DNA from: an uncultured Methanomassiliicoccaceae archaeon
Lineage (GTDB): Archaea; Thermoplasmatota; Thermoplasmata; Methanomassiliicoccales; Methanomethylophilaceae
Assembly: GCA_945492685.1 (NCBI GenBank)
Contig: CALYUZ010000069.1
Coordinates: 1 to 5,637 of the forward strand
DNA: 5,637 bases
Direction: 5' to 3'
The position numbers and the translations under genes are program-made. This document shows positions 1 through 5,637 of this stretch, piece by piece; within the stretch, counting starts at the first letter, position 1, and each line of letters begins with the position of its first letter. The notes below the pieces were generated by a model. The model did no database searches. It saw only the letters and a program-made list of their open reading frames with translations, and had not been told where the DNA came from.

Positions 1-1
1 G

Positions 2-487
2 GGCGTCATCGATGATGCCGGCGTTCAGACCGCCAACATCGTCATCGCCATCGGCTCCATCATCGGGGCAATTGTGTATTTCAAATATGGATCATCCGTT
101 CGCAGTGGATCCGTTTCTGCTAAGATCGACATCCTCGGCGGATTCGTCAACGCTGTTGGAATCGTGACGATCATCGGCGGTATCTTCACATTCGTCGCAG
201 GCTTCGTCGGATATGAGGGTGGAATCGCTTCCGGCATCATCAGCGTCATCCTCGGTCTCATCCTCTGCTGGTGTGGAAAGAAGATTAACGATGGAAAACA
301 GACCACTGTCGACAAGATCATCTGGATCATCCTGCTGGTCATCTTCATCATCGAGCTTCTCCTGAACATCGTTGCACTGATCGGATTCCCCATTGGAACC
401 ATCCTCGGAATCTGTGGAATCATCATCTACATCTTCATGCTCACTCTTCTCTTCGATGGCGAAGTCAAGAAAGAGATGGGAATGTAA
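2..487 (+). CDS. Small multi-span membrane protein of unknown function, 5'-truncated
   Basis: The frame is open from the left window edge to TAA at 485-487, giving 161 visible residues with the true start outside the window. A GTG at 74 could be mistaken for the start, but it lies inside a hydrophobic segment and the codons before it (encoding DDAGVQTANIVIAIG) read well, so I extend to the edge. Five hydrophobic stretches are visible, at about residues 12-26, 43-70, 74-92, 103-129 and 131-151. They are very rich in Ile and Gly. Short charged loops separate them, including CGKKINDGKQ before the fourth. The C-terminus is short and charged (DGEVKKEMGM) and probably cytoplasmic. A CWC pair (residues 89-91) lies at the end of the third segment. 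There is no signal peptide in the visible part and no recognisable catalytic motif. It is separated by 134 nt from the next operon and is probably transcribed independently. I do not recognise the family. That it is a real membrane protein is fairly sure; the function is unknown. Confidence 0.8.
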   Translation, partial: GVIDDAGVQTANIVIAIGSIIGAIVYFKYGSSVRSGSVSAKIDILGGFVNAVGIVTIIGGIFTFVAGFVGYEGGIASGIISVILGLILCWCGKKINDGKQTTVDKIIWIILLVIFIIELLLNIVALIGFPIGTILGICGIIIYIFMLTLLFDGEVKKEMGM

Positions 488-550
488 GCGTTTCACATCA
501 AGATCCTGAAACCCTTTAGCAAACCCCTTTCCTTTGTTACCCACGTTTCT

Positions 551-559
551 CTATATATT
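551..559 (+). promoter_or_regulatory. Distal TATA-like box (possible second promoter)
   Basis: The run CTATATATT is a good archaeal box A match in the gap between the membrane protein gene and the isomerase gene. Transcription from it would begin near 580 and leave an untranslated leader of about 40 nt before the GTG at 622. No clear purine-rich BRE precedes it. It may be an alternative promoter or just an A/T-rich patch; the proximal box at 590-599 has the better position. Confidence 0.35.
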
Positions 560-589
560 CTACGGAACAGTCGGGAAATTATCGGCATC

Positions 590-599
590 CTTTATATTA
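590..599 (+). promoter_or_regulatory. Proximal TATA box for the AMP-pathway operon
   Basis: CTTTATATTA matches the archaeal box A. Its centre lies about 27 nt before the GTG at 622, which is the usual distance from box A to the transcription start. That would put the 5' end of the transcript at or next to the start codon, giving a leaderless mRNA. The absence of a well-placed Shine-Dalgarno site before this gene agrees: the only purine run, GAAGG at 604-608, is 13 nt away. The sequence and spacing are seen; promoter use is inferred. Confidence 0.55.
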
Positions 600-621
600 C
601 CCAGAAGGCAGATTCACATCC

Positions 622-1548
622 GTGGACAGAGCAGTAATCGAAACGGCAGACCGCATCAGGGACATGACGATCCGCGGTGCGGGCAAGATCGCCAGGGCAG
701 GGGCAACCGCACTGGGCGACATGGCTAGGAACCATTCCGGAGGCACCTTGGAGGATTTCAGGGAGGAGCTCTCCGCTGCATCCAAGGTCATCCTGGACTC
801 GAGACCTACGGCCGTATCCCTCTGGAACGGGGTTCATGCGACCGTGAAGGGGGTTGACGAGGCCAAGACCCTGGATGATGCCGTCCAGACGGTGATATCC
901 AATTCAGAGGATTTCGTCAGGCGCTCACTCGGAGCGGTGGAGACCATCGCCAGGATCGGTGCCAAGAGGATCTCCGATGGGGACACCATCATGACCCACT
1001 GCAACAGCAGTGCCGCCCTCGGGGTGATAAAGGAGGCACACAGGCAGGGCAAGGACATAAAGGTCTTCGCAACCGAGTCCCGTCCCTGGAGGCAGGGCAT
1101 CCTGACGGTCAACGACCTCGCGAAGGCGGGGGTGGACGTCACCATGATAATAGACAGCGCCGTCCGCACGGTCATGAGGAGGACCGACAAGGTCTTCGTC
1201 GGGGCCGACACCATCACATCCCACGGGGCACTCATCAACAAGGTGGGCACATCCCAGCTCGCCCTTGCGGCGAACGAGGCCCGTGTTCAGTTCTACGTTT
1301 GCAGCGAGACATACAAGTTCTCGCCGATGACCCTCTTCGGTGACATGGTCACCATAGAGGAGAGGGACATCTCCGAGGTCGTCAGGCCCGGGGAGATCCC
1401 CGATTCCGTAAAGGTGTTCAATCCCGTCTTCGACAGCACGCCCGCCAAGTACATCGATGCCATAATCACCGAGCTCGGGATGATATCACCCGGCTCCGTC
1501 TACGACATCATGGTCAGGCAGTTCGGGGACTCGCTTTTCAAGGAGTGA
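622..1548 (+). CDS. e2b2: Ribose-1,5-bisphosphate isomerase (R15Pi, eIF2B/MtnA-like fold)
   Basis: This enzyme converts ribose-1,5-bisphosphate to ribulose-1,5-bisphosphate, the middle step of the archaeal AMP pathway, in the cytoplasm. The 308 residues are close to the size of the characterised Thermococcus kodakarensis enzyme (about 320). Residues 17-24 (IRGAGKIA) form the N-terminal motif typical of R15Pi, RPTAVSL is at 61-67, and THCNS at 125-129 holds Cys127. VGAD at 193-196 holds Asp196, followed by NKVGT at 206-210 and SETYKF at 228-233. Cys127 and Asp196 are 69 residues apart, as are the catalytic Cys133 and Asp202 of the Thermococcus enzyme as I recall it. The GTG start at 622 puts the GAGK motif at nearly the same distance from the N-terminus as in that homologue, and it fits a leaderless transcript from the box at 590-599. 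The GAGK motif and the gene context argue against aIF2B or methylthioribose-1-phosphate isomerase, its relatives. In Thermococcus the enzyme is activated by AMP; that is family knowledge, not visible here. Confidence 0.94.
   Translation: MDRAVIETADRIRDMTIRGAGKIARAGATALGDMARNHSGGTLEDFREELSAASKVILDSRPTAVSLWNGVHATVKGVDEAKTLDDAVQTVISNSEDFVRRSLGAVETIARIGAKRISDGDTIMTHCNSSAALGVIKEAHRQGKDIKVFATESRPWRQGILTVNDLAKAGVDVTMIIDSAVRTVMRRTDKVFVGADTITSHGALINKVGTSQLALAANEARVQFYVCSETYKFSPMTLFGDMVTIEERDISEVVRPGEIPDSVKVFNPVFDSTPAKYIDAIITELGMISPGSVYDIMVRQFGDSLFKE
1540..1545 (+). promoter_or_regulatory. Ribosome binding site for RuBisCO
   Basis: AAGGAG lies in the last codons of the isomerase gene, 9 nt before the ATG at 1555, and runs on into TGATC, resembling the longer archaeal consensus GGAGGTGATC. 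It fixes the RuBisCO start and overlaps the end of the upstream frame, which suggests coupled translation. Confidence 0.7.
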
Positions 1549-1554
1549 TCAGAC

Positions 1555-2790
1555 ATGGAAAACTACTCGTATCTCCACCTGGGGGAGCCCGCGGATCCCG
1601 ACAGGTACGTCATCTGCAAATACCGCGTATCCACGGACCTTCCCATGGAGAAGGCCGCAGAGGCCATAGCAGCGGAGCAGTCCACGGGAACATGGACAGG
1701 CATCTCCACACTGGACAGCTCCATCTTCGAGAGGCTCGGTGCCAGGATCATCGACATCACCGGCGACATGGTGACGGCGGAGTTCCCCGTGGACGACTTC
1801 AGCATCGAGGTGGGTTCCGTGCCCCAGATCCTCAGCGTCATTGCGGGGAACCTGTTCGGACTCGGTGCCCTGAACGGTGTCAGGCTGGAGGACGTCACAT
1901 TCCCCAAGGAGATAACCTCGCAGTTCAAGGGTCCCAAGTTCGGTGCCGAGGGCATCAGGAAGGCCCTCGGACGTCCCGAGAAGCCCCTGGTCGGAACCAT
2001 TGTCAAGCCGAAGATCGGACTGTCTCCGGAGAAGACCGCTGAGTACGTTTACGAGGCGGGTTCGGGAGGACTCACCAACTCCAAGGACGACGAGACCCTG
2101 GTGGACCAGCCGTTCTGCCCCATCCAGGACAGGACAGTGAAGGTCGCAGAGGCTCTGGACAGGCTGGAGGAGGAGGGCCACCTGATGCTCCATGCCATCA
2201 ACGTCAGCACCCGCGGTGACAAGATCGTGGAGCTGGCCGAGAAGGTCCAGTCCTGGGGTGCGAGGCAGATCATGGTCGATGTGATCACCTGCGGTTTCGG
2301 TGCCGTCCAGGCCCTCGCCGAGGATCCGTCCATCAAGGTCCCTATCCATGTGCACCGTACGATGCACGGTGCGTTCACCAAGGACCCCCACCACGGAGTG
2401 GCCATGCTCCCGCTGACCAAGCTCGTCCGTATGTGCGGAGGGGATGCCCTTCACATCGGTACCCTCGGTGTCGGAAAGATGTCCGCGGGCGCCCATGAGG
2501 ACAGCAACCTGGTGGCCTGTCTCGGTGATGATGTCCCCTACAAGACGGTCATGCCCGTGTGTTCCGGAGGGGTCTATCCCGGAATCGTGGGGTCGATAAT
2601 CGAGCGTTCCGGATTCGATGTGCAGATCCAGGCCGGCGGAGGCGTTGCAGGGCATCCCGACGGAGTCAGGGGAGGTGCCAAGGCCATGTGTCAGGCCGTC
2701 GATGCCGCATTCAACGGCATACCCGCATCCGAGTACGCCAAGGACCACAGGGAGCTCGCCCTTGCCCTGGAGAAGTGGGGATCGAGATGA
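1555..2790 (+). CDS. rbcL: Form III ribulose-1,5-bisphosphate carboxylase/oxygenase, large subunit
   Basis: It carboxylates ribulose-1,5-bisphosphate to two 3-phosphoglycerates, the last step of AMP salvage. At 411 residues it is slightly short but complete: N-terminal alpha/beta domain to about residue 125, then the TIM barrel. Against spinach numbering I see E41 (E60), T46 and W47 (T65, W66), N99 (N123), K151 and K153 of KPK (K175, K177), and the carbamate/metal triad K177, D179, E180 in SKDDE (K201, D203, E204). Also present are H267, R268 and H271 in HVHRTMH (H294, R295, H298), H300 (H327), loop-6 K308 (K334), SGG at 337-339 and GGG at 361-363. All catalytic side chains are kept, so this is a true RuBisCO and not a RuBisCO-like form IV protein. 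The company of R15Pi and AMP phosphorylase assigns it to form III. Oddities are Ile149 where spinach has T173, Met309 for L335, and a divergent GGLTNSKDDE signature. The start is set by AAGGAG at 1540-1545. The stop overlaps the next start. Confidence 0.96.
   Translation: MENYSYLHLGEPADPDRYVICKYRVSTDLPMEKAAEAIAAEQSTGTWTGISTLDSSIFERLGARIIDITGDMVTAEFPVDDFSIEVGSVPQILSVIAGNLFGLGALNGVRLEDVTFPKEITSQFKGPKFGAEGIRKALGRPEKPLVGTIVKPKIGLSPEKTAEYVYEAGSGGLTNSKDDETLVDQPFCPIQDRTVKVAEALDRLEEEGHLMLHAINVSTRGDKIVELAEKVQSWGARQIMVDVITCGFGAVQALAEDPSIKVPIHVHRTMHGAFTKDPHHGVAMLPLTKLVRMCGGDALHIGTLGVGKMSAGAHEDSNLVACLGDDVPYKTVMPVCSGGVYPGIVGSIIERSGFDVQIQAGGGVAGHPDGVRGGAKAMCQAVDAAFNGIPASEYAKDHRELALALEKWGSR
2787..2790 (+). 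promoter_or_regulatory. ATGA stop/start overlap, RuBisCO to AMP phosphorylase
   Basis: The ATG of AMP phosphorylase (2787-2789) shares two bases with the RuBisCO stop TGA (2788-2790). A G-rich stretch GTGGGG at 2775-2780 lies 6 nt upstream and may serve as a weak ribosome binding site. The arrangement implies termination-reinitiation coupling, which would keep the two enzymes at related levels. Confidence 0.8.
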
Positions 2791-4301
2791 AGCTCGAGGC
2801 CAGGTTCTGTGACGTGGACTCCTCGGAGCCCATGGTCCTTCTCCATGACGATGATTGCGTGGAGATCGGTGTCAAGGAGAACGACCGCGTGAGCATCACC
2901 GGCAAGAGGACCATCGTCGCCCTCGTGAGCAGGTCGGACACCCTCGTCGAGAGAGGTGTCGTCCTGATGCATCGCAGCCTCATGGACAGGTGCGGCGTCG
3001 ATGACGGTGATGTCGTGAATGTGCAGTTCGCACCCAAGCCCGATTCCGTCAGGTCCATCCGCAGGAAGATGGACGGGGAGAAGCTGGAGAGGGACGAGAT
3101 CCGTGCCATCGTGGAGGACATCCTGGAGAACAGGCTGTCCAAGATCGAGATCTCCGCCTGGCTCACCGCCCTGTACATCAATGAGATGGACATCGACGAG
3201 ATCGCCGACTTCACCATCGCCATGGCGGAGACGGGTGATATCATCAAATTCGACAGAGAGCCCGTGTTCGACTTCCACAGCCTTGGCGGCATCCCCGGGA
3301 ACAAGATCACGCCCATCGTGGTTTCCATCGTGGCATCCGCCGGGATAATGATCCCCAAGCTGTCGTCCCGTGCCATCAGCAGCGCATGCGGTACATCGGA
3401 TTTCGTGGAGGTCTTCTGCGACGTCCTCATGGATGCCGACAAGCTGAAGAGCGTGTCCGAGGAGGTCGGCGGTGTGTTCGCATGGGGCGGAGGGATGAAC
3501 CTCGCACCCGTGGACGACATGGTCATCAGGATAGAGCATCCCCTCGGCATCAACCCCCGTGCGCAGATGCTCGCATCGATCATGAGCAAGAAGGTCGCCG
3601 TGGGTGCGACCCATCTCCTGGTGGACATCCCCACCGGTGCCGGCACCAAGGTTCCGACACTGGACGTTGCCAGGGCCTATGCCCGTGACCTCATGGATCT
3701 GGGTGAGAAGATCGGCATCCATGTGGAGTGCGCCATCACCTATGCGGACCAGCCCGTCGGAAACGCCGTGGGTCCCGCACTGGAGGCCAGGGAGTGCATC
3801 AGCATCCTGGAGGGTGAGAAGCATCCCGCCAGCGTCATCGAGAAGGCATGCGAGTGCGCGGGGATCATCCTGGAGATGGCCGGGATACCCAACGGTCCCG
3901 TGAAGGCCAGGGAGATCCTGGACTCCGGAGAGGCCCACAGGAAGTTCCTGGAGATCGTCGCTGCACAGGGAGGGAACCCCGAGCTTAGGTCCGAGGACAT
4001 TAAACCCGGGATCTACCATGAGGACGTCGTCTCCACCAAGTCCGGATACATCCACAACATCCACAACAAGGATGTGGTGGCCATCGCCAAGGCCGCTGGT
4101 GCCCCCAACGACAAGGGTGCAGGGCTGATCATCCATCTGAAGAAGGGTCAGAGGGTGGAGGCCGGTGATGTCCTGTTCACCATCTACGCCGACAACGAGG
4201 CCAAGCTCAAGCGTGCGAGGGAGACCGCCATCAAGTACCCCCCGATGGACATCGAGGGGATGCTCCTGAAGAGGGTCTCGTCCACTCCCGTGAGGAGATG
4301 A
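2787..4301 (+). CDS. deoA: AMP phosphorylase (archaeal, thymidine phosphorylase superfamily)
   Basis: It cleaves AMP (in the family also CMP and UMP) with phosphate to the free base and ribose-1,5-bisphosphate, opening the pathway completed by the two upstream genes. It has 504 residues, against about 503 for the Thermococcus kodakarensis enzyme, to which it is recognisably similar along its whole length. An N-terminal domain (about 1-84), characteristic of AMP phosphorylases and lacking in ordinary thymidine phosphorylases, precedes the alpha domain (from about 92, with KMDGEKL at 94-100). The phosphate-binding segment is HSLGGIPGNK at 164-173. The superfamily signature SSRAISSACGTSDFVEVF is at 193-210, with Cys201 where Thermococcus has Ala. 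LASIMSKK is at 262-269 and DIPTGAGTKV at 280-289. A C-terminal domain (about 415-504) contains SGYIHNI and DKGAGLIIHLKKG. The frame is open further upstream to 2559, but that part reads RuBisCO DNA out of frame; the ATG at 2787 matches the family N-terminus. It overlaps both neighbours by 4 nt. Confidence 0.96.
   Translation: MKLEARFCDVDSSEPMVLLHDDDCVEIGVKENDRVSITGKRTIVALVSRSDTLVERGVVLMHRSLMDRCGVDDGDVVNVQFAPKPDSVRSIRRKMDGEKLERDEIRAIVEDILENRLSKIEISAWLTALYINEMDIDEIADFTIAMAETGDIIKFDREPVFDFHSLGGIPGNKITPIVVSIVASAGIMIPKLSSRAISSACGTSDFVEVFCDVLMDADKLKSVSEEVGGVFAWGGGMNLAPVDDMVIRIEHPLGINPRAQMLASIMSKKVAVGATHLLVDIPTGAGTKVPTLDVARAYARDLMDLGEKIGIHVECAITYADQPVGNAVGPALEARECISILEGEKHPASVIEKACECAGIILEMAGIPNGPVKAREILDSGEAHRKFLEIVAAQGGNPELRSEDIKPGIYHEDVVSTKSGYIHNIHNKDVVAIAKAAGAPNDKGAGLIIHLKKGQRVEAGDVLFTIYADNEAKLKRARETAIKYPPMDIEGMLLKRVSSTPVRR
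4298..4301 (+). promoter_or_regulatory. ATGA stop/start overlap, AMP phosphorylase to deacetylase-fold gene
   Basis: ATG at 4298-4300 overlaps the AMP phosphorylase stop TGA at 4299-4301. The purine run GAGGAG (4292-4297) abuts the ATG with no spacer, too close to act as a normal Shine-Dalgarno site. Initiation here therefore probably depends on ribosomes that have just finished the AMP phosphorylase. A later start would remove the VDLD motif at residues 9-12, so 4298 is the sensible choice. Confidence 0.75.
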
Positions 4302-5083
4302 CCCGGAAACTCATATTCACGGTGGACCTGGACCGCGATGTCAACTTCCCCATGGAGGGGAGCGTTGCGGCCGGTTCCATCGACCGGGGGGAGGGCACGT
4401 CCCCCCGCTTCTCATCCGCCGACAGGGGATTGGATGTTCTTCTCGATGTCCTGGACGATGTCGGGATGAAGGCCACCTTCTTCGTGGAGGGCAGGACGTC
4501 GGAGGTCCTGGACCTCTCCCGCATATCCGGTCACTGCATCGGATTCCATGGATACGACCATGAGGACCTCACGGGAGCATCCACGGGTGTCGTGTTCGAT
4601 GATGACGGGCTGAAAGGGATCCTCAGGAGGGGATTCGATGCCGTATCGGACAACGTGTCGAAACCGGTCTGCTTCCGTGCACCATACATGTCATGCGATG
4701 ACAGGGTCCTGAGGGCCGTCTCGGAACTGGGTATAATGCATGATTCCTCCGTCTATTCCACGGTAGGTGCCCAACCGTACCCTGTTTCCTTCGGCATCAC
4801 CGAGCATCCGGTACCCAAGGGAAAGGACGTCAACGGGAAGACCATCGCCGCGTACCTTTGGCCGATGCATGAGGGAAAACGCCAACCCGAGGATTACATC
4901 CGCATGGCCTCTGAGGTGGAAGATGGTGACCACATGATCGCCACGCACACTTGGCACATGGTCGAGAGAAGGGAAGGCGGACCTCTGGACGACAGGGAGA
5001 TCTCCCTCAACGCATCCAGGGTCCATGATGTTCTATCGGGGATCCTCGACCTGGGGTTCAGGCCGGAGACCCTCGTTCGTTGA
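4298..5083 (+). CDS. Polysaccharide deacetylase (NodB/CE4-fold) family hydrolase, substrate unknown
   Basis: This 261-residue protein has the ordered motifs of the NodB-fold metal-dependent deacetylases. Motif 1 is TVDLDRD at 8-14, replacing the classical TFDDG, with D10 as probable base and D12 as probable metal ligand. ATFFVEG is at 59-65. Motif 2 is HGYDH at 84-88, giving H84 and H88 as metal ligands. Motif 3 is FRAPY at 126-130, then HDSSVYS at 148-154. A late His motif, THTWH, is at 216-220. The D-x-D start and the D10/D12/H84/H88 spacing resemble the HpPgdA/PuuE-like branch more than secreted chitin deacetylases. That branch acts on peptidoglycan, cyclic imides or allantoin, so the fold does not fix the substrate. 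No signal peptide or membrane segment is seen, so it is probably cytoplasmic. Its coupling to the AMP phosphorylase gene suggests a role tied to nucleotide or base breakdown, but this is inference; cell-envelope sugar deacetylation is the alternative. Its last 63 codons or so, including THTWH, are overlapped antisense by the transporter frame. Confidence 0.85.
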   Translation: MTRKLIFTVDLDRDVNFPMEGSVAAGSIDRGEGTSPRFSSADRGLDVLLDVLDDVGMKATFFVEGRTSEVLDLSRISGHCIGFHGYDHEDLTGASTGVVFDDDGLKGILRRGFDAVSDNVSKPVCFRAPYMSCDDRVLRAVSELGIMHDSSVYSTVGAQPYPVSFGITEHPVPKGKDVNGKTIAAYLWPMHEGKRQPEDYIRMASEVEDGDHMIATHTWHMVERREGGPLDDREISLNASRVHDVLSGILDLGFRPETLVR

Positions 5084-5637
5084 TCTGTAAACACCTCCGG
5101 TCCGTCCGATGCAGACGGCTGTCTCGTGGACATGACGAACATGACCAGTCCAACCACGAAGAAGAGCAGCAGTGACATGATCCCAAGGGACATGTTACCC
5201 GTGACATGACTGACCGCGGAGACGCACATGGTCCCCATGAACGACGCTCCCTTGCCGAAGACGTCCATGACCCCGAAGTATTCTCCCGACTTTTCCGGCG
5301 GGATGATCTTGGAGAAGTGGGAACGGGACAGCGCCTGTATCCCTCCCTGGAAGATCCCAACCATGAACACCAGGATCCAGAACTCCGTCTCGGTGGTCAT
5401 GAACACCGCAAACAGGGTGATGAACATGTATCCGGTGATGCACACCAGGATCAGCTTCGCAGAGTCGAACCTGCCCGACAGTCTTCCGAACATTATGCAG
5501 CAGGGGAATGCCACCATCTGTGTGAGCGGGAGGGCCATCAACAATGATGATGAACCTAATCCGAGGGCATCCCCATAGGCGGCGGCCATCTCGATGATCG
5601 TGTAGACCCCGTCGATGTAGAAGAAGAACGCAAGCAG
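4894..5637 (-). CDS. UMF1/Atg22-like MFS transporter, C-terminal half (5' end beyond window)
   Basis: Read on the minus strand, the frame is open from the right edge to TAA (plus-strand TTA at 4894-4896), with 247 visible residues. The first visible residues LLAFFFYIDGVYTIIEMAA continue a membrane helix upstream of the ATG at 5589, so that ATG is internal. About six transmembrane segments follow (visible residues about 1-20, 30-51, 60-81, 86-106, 121-146 and 148-170), matching the second half of a 12-span MFS protein. Family-type motifs are GGIQALSRS (98-106) and IIPPEKSGEYFG (111-122), then DVFGKGASFMG, which I associate with the UMF1 (Atg22-like) family. The substrate is unknown; UMF1 members are usually annotated only as putative permeases. 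The last helix ends near STRQ (170-173). Beyond it lies an unusual hydrophilic tail of about 70 residues, of which the last 63 are read antisense to the deacetylase gene and look unlike a conserved domain. The gene is convergent with the operon, so it is not part of it. Confidence 0.85.
   Translation of the reverse strand: MLAFFFYIDGVYTIIEMAAAYGDALGLGSSSLLMALPLTQMVAFPCCIMFGRLSGRFDSAKLILVCITGYMFITLFAVFMTTETEFWILVFMVGIFQGGIQALSRSHFSKIIPPEKSGEYFGVMDVFGKGASFMGTMCVSAVSHVTGNMSLGIMSLLLFFVVGLVMFVMSTRQPSASDGPEVFTDQRTRVSGLNPRSRIPDRTSWTLDALREISLSSRGPPSLLSTMCQVCVAIMWSPSSTSEAMRM

Larger units (their letters stand above)
622..5083 (+). other. Predicted four-gene operon: isomerase, RuBisCO, AMP phosphorylase, deacetylase-fold protein
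   Basis: Four same-strand genes are joined by a 6-nt gap and two ATGA stop/start overlaps. No internal TATA-like box or T-rich terminator is visible at any junction, so a single transcript from the promoter region at 551-599 is likely. The first three products catalyse consecutive steps from AMP to 3-phosphoglycerate. Co-transcription is inferred from the spacing. Confidence 0.75.

Noticed and set aside
509..530. Short direct repeat (AAACCCTTT / AAACCCCTTT) in the intergenic region
   Set aside because: There are only two imperfect copies of 9-10 nt in a low-complexity patch, with no link to a promoter or known operator.
525..537. Pyrimidine-rich stretch after the membrane protein gene as a terminator
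   Set aside because: The T-runs are only three long and broken by C, with no hairpin before them. Archaeal termination could occur here, but the signal is too weak to call.
92..544. Acidic Asp/Ser-rich antisense open frame opposite the membrane protein
   Set aside because: The Asp-rich stretch is what repeated ATC (Ile) codons give when read on the other strand in a shifted frame. The membrane protein on the plus strand is far more plausible.
2352..2372. Perfect 7-bp inverted repeat (GCACCGT/ACGGTGC) with a 7-nt loop inside RuBisCO
   Set aside because: It falls exactly on the codons for the conserved HxHRTMHG active-site motif, so the protein sequence explains it. No T-run follows, so it is not a terminator.
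1549..2748. Long antisense open frame (399 codons) opposite RuBisCO
   Set aside because: The plus strand encodes a RuBisCO with every catalytic residue; the antisense product is His/Asp/Gly-rich with no motif. It arises from the GC-rich codon use of the real gene.
2559..2786. N-terminal extension of 76 codons on AMP phosphorylase
   Set aside because: This part is RuBisCO sequence read in another frame, and family members begin at the position encoded at 2787.
2691..4136. Long antisense open frame (481 codons) opposite AMP phosphorylase
   Set aside because: It is a shadow of a clearly identified gene, of low complexity in His, Asp and Gly, and has no start context or promoter.
5206..5578. 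Plus-strand open frames over the transporter gene
   Set aside because: Both overlapping frames are shadows of the minus-strand MFS gene, which has clear membrane helices and family motifs.

Overview
The window looks archaeal. It is GC-rich DNA using AGG (Arg), ATC (Ile) and TCC (Ser) heavily. It carries the three enzymes of the archaeal AMP (pentose-bisphosphate) pathway and has a TATA-box-type promoter placed for leaderless transcription. Together with the UMF1-type transporter this fits a Thermoplasmata-like lineage, perhaps Methanomassiliicoccales. That placement is inference; no RNA or other marker gene is present to fix the taxon.

Layout: (1) 2-487 (+), the 3' part of a small multi-span membrane protein of unknown function, cut by the left edge. 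(2) 488-621, an intergenic region with two A/T-rich TATA-like boxes; the proximal one sits about 27 nt before a GTG start. (3) 622-5083 (+), four tightly packed genes: ribose-1,5-bisphosphate isomerase (6-nt gap), form III RuBisCO (ATGA overlap), AMP phosphorylase (ATGA overlap), and a polysaccharide-deacetylase (NodB/CE4) fold protein. (4) 4894-5637 (-), the C-terminal half of a UMF1/Atg22-like MFS transporter, convergent with the operon and cut by the right edge. Its open frame runs 190 nt antisense into the deacetylase gene.

How they work together: AMP phosphorylase makes adenine and ribose-1,5-bisphosphate from AMP and phosphate. The isomerase converts this to ribulose-1,5-bisphosphate. 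Form III RuBisCO adds CO2 to give two 3-phosphoglycerates, which feed central carbon metabolism. This is nucleoside-monophosphate salvage, not a Calvin cycle: no phosphoribulokinase is seen here. The unexpected member is the deacetylase-fold hydrolase, whose start overlaps the AMP phosphorylase stop. Its substrate cannot be read from the sequence, and it is the main candidate for an undescribed function in the window. I see no CRISPR array, insertion sequence, tRNA, rRNA or phage feature.
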